DNA of 9,977 bases from Bacteroidales bacterium (GTDB lineage Bacteria; Bacteroidota; Bacteroidia; Bacteroidales; UBA932). The position numbers were made by a program, and so were the translations under genes. The notes under the pieces are model-generated. The model searched no databases and was not told where the DNA came from. It saw only the letters and a list, made by a program, of their open reading frames with translations. This document shows, one piece after another, positions 1 to 6,786 of this stretch. Each line of letters begins with the position of its first letter. The stretch's first letter is position 1. The stretch lies in the NCBI GenBank assembly GCA_017461285.1, contig JAFTYS010000101.1, positions 1 through 9,977 on the forward strand, written 5' to 3'.

Positions 1-2575
1 TCAGGTGTTCTCTTCATGCACCCCTCTGACTGATGCTTCAGGAAACGTCTATGCCGTGAAGTTCACTTTTGGCGAAGGTATGGAGGTGACTGTGGCTCTC
101 GACGGATATAAGGGAGTGATCTTCAAGCTCTCGAATATCAACAATGCTGTCATATCAGAGTATTATGTGGGTTATGGCCAGACTCAGTCTTTCCTGATGG
201 AAATGCAGGGAGTCATCGACTATGTGATGCAGGTTCCTGACGGATGGAGGGTGAAGGAAGTTGTTGAGGAACTCACTGGCGAGACCTATCTTAAGGTTAC
301 AGCTCCTTCAGCAGAGACTGTCGCTCTTGGCGCCGCTGTTGCAGAAGGAGATCTCAAGGTCGTTTCTGTAGTTGAAGGTGGCAAGGCGGCTATCTCGAAG
401 ATCTATCTTTCGACCGACCCTTTCAAGAGATACGATGTTTCTGCAATGAAGGCTGTGATAATGCCATATACCGGTATCCAGAAATTCGCTTATGGAATGA
501 TGATAGCAGATGATTTCCAGAAGGACCAGCTTATTGAAAAGGTGACTGAACTGCTGTCTGTGTCTGCTGATCTTCCGAAGGGATATCATATCTCCGAAAG
601 GGGAATAGACCTTACGCTAGCAGAAATCTTCGCTGGTGAACTTTCTGCTGATCAGTCATATGTGTTCTGGACTATCCCAGTCCTTTATCGTGAAGAAGCA
701 GACGGCGTCGAGGCTGGTTTTTATGTAGACGAGACCATGCTTAGAATCAAGGTCCTTGATCCGATTTCAGCTGATGTGGAGGTCACTGATGTCACTTTGC
801 TTGATGCAAACGTGAAGGTGAAGGTCAACGGAACCCTTTCAATGTATGCCGGCTTGTCAGAGAAGACGGAGAAGATTCTGGATGAGATTGCTTATCAGAT
901 CAATAATGGTATAGTCGAGCCTATTGAAAAACTTGAGTATGATGGTCCGGCTTCGCTGTTTCCATCTGGTAAGGACCAGACTTATCTGAATCCTGAAACG
1001 GCCTATGTCGCATGGGTTGTACCTGTGTCTGAAGGCAAGACTTCATATTCCGCTTCTGATGTTGTCTACAAGGAATTCACAACAAACAGCATCGTGCCAG
1101 GAGGAGAGCTGGAACTTTCTGTAAGCGACATGGCAGTTACGGCTTCTTCGGTATCTTCAGAACTTTCATGCGAAGGTGCCGCCATGATATACTATGCCTT
1201 TATGAATGATTCTGATGGTACAAGATATTCCGGTACATCTGATGAGACAAAGATGAGCAAGATACTTGCTGCTGAAAGTTTTGTTTCAGTCCGTGGCAAT
1301 ACGGCTACAGCAGAGCTGAAAGGTGTAAGGCCGGAAGCTACAAAGTGGATTTTTGCTGTCGCAATAGGTCATGACGGCAAATATGGCAATGTGGTATGCA
1401 AGTCTGCAACGACGGATAAGGTGGCGTTCAATACTCTGGTTCTTTCTGTTGAAAGCCTCGGCATCGGTTCTGATGATGCAAAGTTCCAGGTCAGTGTATC
1501 AGGGGGAACCGCTACAGACTTTATTTACTGGTGCGGTTACGCGCGTGATGATTTCTGGGTAAATGATGAGTATTGCGGTGACAGCCGAACCAGCGCTCAG
1601 GAATACCTTGCGGCGAATCCGGATGCAGTGCCGGTCCAGAAAGTGATGAAGGCCAATGGTGCGATAGCTGAAGACGGAACAATCACTGTAAGGGAACTCT
1701 CTATGAGCACTGATTATGTGTTCATCGTGCTGGCAAAAGACGAGTCTGGAAAGTACTCTAAGGCTGCATATAAGAAGTTCACGACTCTGGCTGCCGATCT
1801 CGGAGATCTCGTCCAGGAAGGAACAGACAAGTGGAATGAGGCAAAGGGCAAGATCAATATTGATTGGATTGAGGAGGCATTCTATACTCCTGAAAATTCC
1901 AATATGTCGGCATCATACGCCTTCAACTATTCGGGTCCGACCGATCTTACTGCTTTCGTAATCTGCGCTTCGGATTCCTATTTTGAGGGAATGAACCTTC
2001 ATTCGGTTGAGGAGAAGATCGTTTATGTCGAGAATTACGCCAGCCGTAAATATGACAACGGATATGTCCCTTACAAGGATGGCGAAATGATGACGGAACC
2101 GGATTATTATAAGGATGGCGAGCTTAAGAAAGGCCAGCTCATGAATGTTTACGATTATTATGTCCATGGACTTCCATCGCTTGGCTTTGCCACTTATTTT
2201 GCATCCGGAGACCATGACGGCAACTGCATATATTGGGAAGATGAGCGTTGCACATATTACGAAAGGGCACTTGAGAGAATCGCGGCGCACAACACACTCG
2301 CACCTTACAGAGACAGAGCGGCAATGTTCGGACTGTCGGGAGATGAGGCTGAGGCATGGGCAGAGGCTCTCCTTGAGGCATACAAGCCTTTCTATGAGAA
2401 TGCCGAACCTATAATGTTTGTGAATGACGGTTCATCACTCAGGGTTACATATCCTTATGCTTCCGGACTTGATGATGAAGGAAATGTAGTCGATAGGGTA
2501 GTGGTGGTTCTTCGCGACAAGCAGGGCAATTACTATGCTCCTATGACATTTGAAGTTCCAAACTATTTCAAATAG
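1..2575 (+). CDS. DUF4988-type multi-Ig-like surface lipoprotein, 5' partial
   Basis: The reading frame is open from the first base, so the signal peptide, lipobox and N-terminal domain lie upstream; the GTG at 5 is not a credible start. Counting residues from position 5, the first ~140 form the Ig-like domain that follows DUF4988 in this family, with P-D-G-W at 78-81 and a YLKVTAP strand near 95-101. It aligns by eye with residues ~213-285 of the gene at 8971. About four Ig/Fn3-like modules follow (roughly 143-251, 252-365, 366-473, 474-596); the later ones end in a Y-V-(x)n-GK-Y strand and an F-TT-like strand. A longer aromatic C-terminal region (597-856) follows. Eight cysteines are visible, a high number for this kind of protein. 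Likely anchored outside the outer membrane by analogy with its paralogue; ligand unknown. It ends one base before the barrel gene. Family placement is from recalled patterns; no catalytic domain is visible. Confidence 0.72.
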   Translation, partial: QVFSSCTPLTDASGNVYAVKFTFGEGMEVTVALDGYKGVIFKLSNINNAVISEYYVGYGQTQSFLMEMQGVIDYVMQVPDGWRVKEVVEELTGETYLKVTAPSAETVALGAAVAEGDLKVVSVVEGGKAAISKIYLSTDPFKRYDVSAMKAVIMPYTGIQKFAYGMMIADDFQKDQLIEKVTELLSVSADLPKGYHISERGIDLTLAEIFAGELSADQSYVFWTIPVLYREEADGVEAGFYVDETMLRIKVLDPISADVEVTDVTLLDANVKVKVNGTLSMYAGLSEKTEKILDEIAYQINNGIVEPIEKLEYDGPASLFPSGKDQTYLNPETAYVAWVVPVSEGKTSYSASDVVYKEFTTNSIVPGGELELSVSDMAVTASSVSSELSCEGAAMIYYAFMNDSDGTRYSGTSDETKMSKILAAESFVSVRGNTATAELKGVRPEATKWIFAVAIGHDGKYGNVVCKSATTDKVAFNTLVLSVESLGIGSDDAKFQVSVSGGTATDFIYWCGYARDDFWVNDEYCGDSRTSAQEYLAANPDAVPVQKVMKANGAIAEDGTITVRELSMSTDYVFIVLAKDESGKYSKAAYKKFTTLAADLGDLVQEGTDKWNEAKGKINIDWIEEAFYTPENSNMSASYAFNYSGPTDLTAFVICASDSYFEGMNLHSVEEKIVYVENYASRKYDNGYVPYKDGEMMTEPDYYKDGELKKGQLMNVYDYYVHGLPSLGFATYFASGDHDGNCIYWEDERCTYYERALERIAAHNTLAPYRDRAAMFGLSGDEAEAWAEALLEAYKPFYENAEPIMFVNDGSSLRVTYPYASGLDDEGNVVDRVVVVLRDKQGNYYAPMTFEVPNYFK

Positions 2576-2579
2576 TATG
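2573..2579 (+). other. Stop/start junction deciding the barrel gene start
   Basis: The TAG stop of the first gene is followed by one base and then the ATG of the barrel gene. No purine-rich Shine-Dalgarno sequence precedes it, as is usual in Bacteroidetes. The one-base spacing suggests translational coupling or re-initiation by the same ribosomes. Confidence 0.7.
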
Positions 2580-4211
2580 AAAAATCTGTTAGTAGTGGTT
2601 GCAATCGCGGTCTGTCCGTGGATTGCAACCGCTTTGCATGCAGAAAGTGCTGCAGATGCCGGTAAACAGACCGGTTACGTGACAGCAGGCTTCGAGACGA
2701 ATACCAACTGGTATCAGACGGATCCCAAGACTTCTGCAACCGTACCGGACGGCAGGTTCGGCTCTAACAATTATCTCAAGCTGGACTATTACAGGGCCGG
2801 TTTTTCTGCTGGAATGCAGATGGAGACCTATGCGCCCGCGCTGGTCGGCTATTCGGCCGACCTCAAGGGCGCAGCTCTCACTAACTTCTATCTGAACTGG
2901 AAGGACGAGGATTTCTCCCTTACTGCCGGAACCTTCTACGACCAGTTCGGAAGCGGTCTCCTCTTCAGGAGCTGGGAAGACAGGGCGATAGGCCTCAACA
3001 ACGCCCTGACAGGCGCCAGAGTGACTTATTCATATAAGGACATCCTGGGTATCAAGGCATTATGGGGCATGCCGAGGTTCGGAATGAAGTATTCTTCGAC
3101 CCAGGTCAAGGGTGCTGACCTGAGCTTCGTGCTCTCAAATCTTATCGGGATGAAGAACACTTATCTGGCGTTGGAGGCTTCTGTGCTCGACCGTTATGAA
3201 GCCCTTGACGCAGACCGCCAGGCGGACGGATGCAGCCCGAACACGACCGGATGGTCGGCAAGACTCAATGCCGAGTCGCATGGCTTCTTCCTGAAGGCGG
3301 AATATGTGGATGCAGGAACAAAGCATTATTACAATACATCCTATGCCGGCGAAGGACAGATGTTCCATCGAAAGAGGGGAAACGCCCAGCTTCTCGAGAC
3401 CGGATACAACGGTCATGGCCTGGGTGTGAATCTGTCTCTCAGGCGTCTGGAATGGATGGATTCGAAGGTCGTTACTGACGCATCATCCAATGTGAACATG
3501 CTTAACTATGTTCCAGCTCTCTGTACCCAGTACACATACATGCTCACGACCTTGCATCCGTATGGAGCACGTACAGGAGAGATCTCTTCGAGGTTTACAA
3601 ACAGCGGCGAGATCGGAGGCCAGATCGATGTGTTCTATAATGTGAAGCGCGGATCGTGGCTTGGAGGAAAGCGCGGAATGAAGGTACATGCAAACTTCTC
3701 CACATACCATACTATAGCCGAAGAAGGAACATTCAAGTCCGGCAATCTGCTTTTCCGCGACATCAGCGTGGATGTCGAAAAGCAGTGGACGAAGAAGTTC
3801 AAGTCGACCCTTCTGTGGTCATATCAGGAGTACACTCCGTCGTATGGCGCCAGCAGGACCACATGGCTTTCAAACATATTCGTGGCTGACCTTCTCTATA
3901 AGTTCAACAGCTCGCTTGCTGCCAGGATGGAGCTCCAGTATCTGGTGACCTTCGAGGACCAGAAGGACTGGATGGCAGCCCTTCTGGAAGTGAGCTTCGC
4001 ACCGCACTGGAGTGTGTACGCTGCCGATATGTACAACCATGGAATGACCAAGGTCCATTATTACAACGGAGGATTCAGCTATTCGAAGTCACGTACCAAG
4101 GTGGCTCTCGGATACGGACGATACAAGGCAGGATACATCTGCTCTGGCGGAGTGTGCAGGCAGATACCTGCATACACCGGTGCGAACCTGTCGCTTACAA
4201 TGCTTTTCTAG
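2577..4211 (+). CDS. DUF6029-type outer-membrane beta-barrel protein
   Basis: Predicted 544-residue outer-membrane barrel. The N-terminus is a Sec signal peptide (MKN, a hydrophobic core to residue 19, cleavage after A19 or A22). The rest is rich in alternating hydrophobic/polar strands with many Tyr, Trp and Gly and ends in Leu-Phe, the C-terminal aromatic typical of proteins inserted by the BAM machinery. The segment around 120-150 (FYDQFGSGLL, then a W-E-D-R and an L-N-N-A) matches the hallmark I recall for DUF6029 proteins. The mature chain has four cysteines (219, 316, 522, 527); the last two form CX4C just before the final strand, probably in a loop. ATG 2577 is chosen over the in-frame TTG at 2550, which lies inside the previous gene and would put nine polar residues before the signal peptide. 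Function is unknown for the family; transport, or a scaffold for the neighbouring lipoproteins, is inference from context. Confidence 0.85.
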   Translation: MKNLLVVVAIAVCPWIATALHAESAADAGKQTGYVTAGFETNTNWYQTDPKTSATVPDGRFGSNNYLKLDYYRAGFSAGMQMETYAPALVGYSADLKGAALTNFYLNWKDEDFSLTAGTFYDQFGSGLLFRSWEDRAIGLNNALTGARVTYSYKDILGIKALWGMPRFGMKYSSTQVKGADLSFVLSNLIGMKNTYLALEASVLDRYEALDADRQADGCSPNTTGWSARLNAESHGFFLKAEYVDAGTKHYYNTSYAGEGQMFHRKRGNAQLLETGYNGHGLGVNLSLRRLEWMDSKVVTDASSNVNMLNYVPALCTQYTYMLTTLHPYGARTGEISSRFTNSGEIGGQIDVFYNVKRGSWLGGKRGMKVHANFSTYHTIAEEGTFKSGNLLFRDISVDVEKQWTKKFKSTLLWSYQEYTPSYGASRTTWLSNIFVADLLYKFNSSLAARMELQYLVTFEDQKDWMAALLEVSFAPHWSVYAADMYNHGMTKVHYYNGGFSYSKSRTKVALGYGRYKAGYICSGGVCRQIPAYTGANLSLTMLF

Positions 4212-4220
4212 GACTCTCAT

Positions 4221-6779
4221 ATGAAAAGAATCTCGCACATACTCCTTTTTCTCGCAGCGTGTCTTGCCTCTGCTTGCCATGGCTTTCAGGATCCCAATGA
4301 CCTGCTCGCCTTCGTGCCTCAGGCTCCGTACACATTGTCGGTCGACAAGAAGGTGATAGAATCTGACGGTAAGGATGTCGCAGTCCTGACCATCACTGAT
4401 GTGAAGGGGCTTGTCCTTACGGAAGGAGAGTATCTTCGCAACACTTCCTTCTACATCGCGGAACTGGACGAATGGCGTTCGGGTCTAGGTTCTTCCGATG
4501 CTCCGAACCTGTTTACAAGCATCGCTGACGGCACATATACGATCAGCGCGATGTACGAGGGTGTATACTGCCAGAACAGCGTCACGGTACGCTCCGAGAA
4601 CCGTTCGGGATATGAGATATTCCACAAGAACGTCCTCATCTACAAACTGACAGGTACATGGTGCCAGTACTGTCCGTATATGACGGAGGCATTGCACAAT
4701 GTCGACGAATACACCAAGGACCACAGCATAGTGATGGCCTTCCATAACCGTGACGATTTCGCGATCCGGTACAATGCGAACATGGACATGGCCGGAATGC
4801 TTCTGAGCCGGTTCGGAACTGCTGACGACGGTTATCCGTATGCCATATACTCGCTTGCAGAGGGTTCAGGAAAGAGAACGGTGAACGACATACAGCGTCT
4901 GGTGAAGAATCAGCTTACATCCGCTCCTGCAGGAACGGGAATCAAGGCGGAATCCGTCGTCGAGGACGGCAAGGTAACGGTCAAGGCGTCTGTCAAGGCG
5001 TCGATGGCTGGAACATATGACCTCGGAATCGCAATCCTCAGAGACAATCAGAGCGCAACGAACTATGAAGGCAGGCTCGAAGTATATGACGATGTGGTGA
5101 CCCTGGTTTCCGGCAATTTCTTCGCCCAGTCTTCCGATGCTTTCAGCCTGTCTGCCGGAGAGGAGGTGGAGATCGGGAAGGTGTGCGAACATCCTGACAT
5201 CATGCCGGGAAGTTCGTGCAGGGTCGTGCTCTTCACGTTGGCTGATAAAGGCGGAAAGACTGTGATCGACAACGCCGTAGACTTCAAGGTCGGCGAAAGC
5301 GTTGACTACAGATACAACGAAGGCAGTCAGACGGGCGGTTCTCCGCAGCCTGAAACATATCCTCAGAAGATGCTTGGAATGCAGTTCACTTCAGTCGGAT
5401 GCACCAACTGTCCGTATCTTGCAGACGCCATAAAGGATGTTCAGAAGAACATGCCGGACAGGATGATTCCGGTGGCATTCCATCTTGATTACGGCGGTTA
5501 TGAGGACCCTATGGCACTTCCGGTGAACACGAAGCTGTATGACAAGGTGAATACAGGCAACGGCCTTCCGATGTTTGCCCTGAACTTCAGGAAGAGTTCT
5601 TCTCCTATAATCAACGAATATGCGAAGATCGTTTCTGAAATAGATCTCCAGGCGGAAGCCCATCCTGCAGTGGCGGGCGTGGGAGTTTCATGCAAGTATG
5701 ACAAGGCTTCATGCAGCGTCGAGGTCAATGCCCGTTTCAGCACATCCGTGGCAGGGGAATACCGCTACCATATCTTCCTGGTAGAGGACGGAATAGAGTA
5801 TTATCAGGTAGGAAGTGACTCACAGACATATATCCATGACAATGTCTTCCGTGCGATGGCCGCAGACAATATCATGGGAGCCAGACTCAATGACGGAAAG
5901 GAACTGGTGCCCGGCAAGGAATATTCAGTAACAAGGACCCTGCAGCTTGACCAGGAATGGAAACCTGAAAACATGAGGGTCGTTGCAGCTATCCTGAATA
6001 CCGAAGACGGCGGGGAGACGTTCTGCTGCAACAATGTCGAGGAATGTGACCTCATGGCAGATGAACCTGTGGCGGAAGGACGTTTCCAGAGACATGTCTG
6101 CGTGATGGAATTCACAGGCACATGGTGCGCACAATGTCCTGACGGTGCCACGACCCTGAACTATCTCGTGGACAGACAGTATAAGGGAAAGGCTTTTGCC
6201 CTTGCCTTCCATAACAATGACGTATACGCACTTCCGCAGGAACAGGAACTTTTCAAGATGTTCAATTGGGGCGGATACCCGGCATATGTCACGGATATGC
6301 GCGAGACCGGACTTCTGAATGAAGGCGGATGCGACGACTCGATCGAGACGTCTCTATATGATTCGCCGACCCATTGCGGGGTCTCTGTCTCGTCGGTTCT
6401 CGACAAGGAGACGTCAAAGGTTTCTGTCGTCGCAAAAGTATTTGCCGAAAGGGCCATGACTTACAGGATCGCGGCATATGTGGTCGAGGATAAGGTCAAG
6501 GGCGAGCAGACCATGGGAACCGGAACCGTGAACAAGGACTATACACATCGCCATGTGGTGAGGAAGATGCTTTCATCAAGCGTCCGCGGAGAGTCTCTCG
6601 GAAAGCTTTCTGCCGGAGATGAGAAAGAGAAGACTTTCGAGTTTCAGCTTGAAGACGGCTGGAATGCAGACAATGTGTCTGTGGCTGTGCTTGCAATCGA
6701 TGAGAACGGACATGTGAACAATATGGCCGTATGCGCAGCGGACGGCGGTGAAATGGATTATGAATATGTAAATAACTGA
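4221..6779 (+). CDS. Omp28-related protein with three tandem thioredoxin-like modules
   Basis: 852-residue exported protein. The signal peptide ends in L-A-S-A-C with Cys19 as probable lipidation site; the -3 Ala makes this lipobox weaker than those of the two downstream genes, so signal peptidase I cleavage is possible. Residues ~25-130 look like a beta-rich Ig-like domain. Three repeats of ~244 residues follow, each a thioredoxin-like half plus a beta-sandwich half. Active-site-like motifs are WCQYCP (C148/C151), GCTNCP (C394/C397) and WCAQCP (C636/C639). Each is followed by Phe-His (174/175, 420/421, 663/664) and a G-x-P like the thioredoxin cis-proline (P206, P450, P687). Omp28-related proteins of Bacteroidetes carry such a CxxC domain before a beta domain; I believe one module is usual. 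Whether it reduces, oxidises or isomerises disulfides, or only uses the fold for binding, cannot be told. It lies nine bases after the barrel gene. Confidence 0.85.
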   Translation: MKRISHILLFLAACLASACHGFQDPNDLLAFVPQAPYTLSVDKKVIESDGKDVAVLTITDVKGLVLTEGEYLRNTSFYIAELDEWRSGLGSSDAPNLFTSIADGTYTISAMYEGVYCQNSVTVRSENRSGYEIFHKNVLIYKLTGTWCQYCPYMTEALHNVDEYTKDHSIVMAFHNRDDFAIRYNANMDMAGMLLSRFGTADDGYPYAIYSLAEGSGKRTVNDIQRLVKNQLTSAPAGTGIKAESVVEDGKVTVKASVKASMAGTYDLGIAILRDNQSATNYEGRLEVYDDVVTLVSGNFFAQSSDAFSLSAGEEVEIGKVCEHPDIMPGSSCRVVLFTLADKGGKTVIDNAVDFKVGESVDYRYNEGSQTGGSPQPETYPQKMLGMQFTSVGCTNCPYLADAIKDVQKNMPDRMIPVAFHLDYGGYEDPMALPVNTKLYDKVNTGNGLPMFALNFRKSSSPIINEYAKIVSEIDLQAEAHPAVAGVGVSCKYDKASCSVEVNARFSTSVAGEYRYHIFLVEDGIEYYQVGSDSQTYIHDNVFRAMAADNIMGARLNDGKELVPGKEYSVTRTLQLDQEWKPENMRVVAAILNTEDGGETFCCNNVEECDLMADEPVAEGRFQRHVCVMEFTGTWCAQCPDGATTLNYLVDRQYKGKAFALAFHNNDVYALPQEQELFKMFNWGGYPAYVTDMRETGLLNEGGCDDSIETSLYDSPTHCGVSVSSVLDKETSKVSVVAKVFAERAMTYRIAAYVVEDKVKGEQTMGTGTVNKDYTHRHVVRKMLSSSVRGESLGKLSAGDEKEKTFEFQLEDGWNADNVSVAVLAIDENGHVNNMAVCAADGGEMDYEYVNN
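4620..5354 (+). repeat. Omp28/thioredoxin-like module 1 (protein-level repeat)
   Basis: Residues ~134-378 of the Omp28-related protein. Landmarks are W147-C148-Q-Y-C151-P, F174-H175 and G204-Y-P206, then a beta domain containing the V-E-D-G-K-V-T-V strand and a second half beginning near Y-D-D-V-V. Similarity to the other two copies is visible in protein but not as long identical DNA, so the duplication is old. Confidence 0.75.
5355..6080 (+). repeat. Omp28/thioredoxin-like module 2 (protein-level repeat)
   Basis: Residues ~379-620. Landmarks are G393-C394-T-N-C397-P, F420-H421 and G448-L-P450. It lacks the Trp that precedes the first active-site-like Cys in modules 1 and 3, and carries extra cysteines in the beta half (V-S-C-K and A-S-C-S strands, a Cys-Cys pair in T-F-C-C-N). 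It is therefore the copy most likely to differ in redox behaviour. Confidence 0.75.
6081..6776 (+). repeat. Omp28/thioredoxin-like module 3 (protein-level repeat)
   Basis: Residues ~621-852. Landmarks are W635-C636-A-Q-C639-P, F663-H664 and G685-Y-P687. The beta half has the same order of strands as module 2: a Y-x-H-(D/R)-(N/H)-V segment (Y-I-H-D-N-V in module 2, Y-T-H-R-H-V here), then a W-(K/N) segment leading to V-A-(A/V)-(I/L). It runs to the C-terminus of the protein, with no sorting domain after it. Confidence 0.75.
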
Positions 6780-6786
6780 TATTGAT

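Noticed and set aside
5..7. GTG as the true start of the first gene
   Set aside because: The frame is open to the window edge, there is no signal peptide after the GTG, and the paralogue at 8971 shows that lipobox, coiled coil and DUF4988 strands should come before this region.
2550..2576. In-frame TTG start for the barrel gene, overlapping the previous gene
   Set aside because: It adds nine polar residues ahead of a complete signal peptide; ATG 2577 begins directly with MKN and the hydrophobic core.
2577..4211. SusC-like TonB-dependent transporter
   Set aside because: At 544 residues it is far shorter than a SusC protein, has no plug domain or TonB box, and carries the DUF6029-like segment near residues 120-150.
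1..4211. Composition shift between the first gene and the barrel gene as a sign of transfer
   Set aside because: The first gene looks slightly more AT-rich at third positions by eye, but the difference is modest, was not computed, and could reflect expression level.
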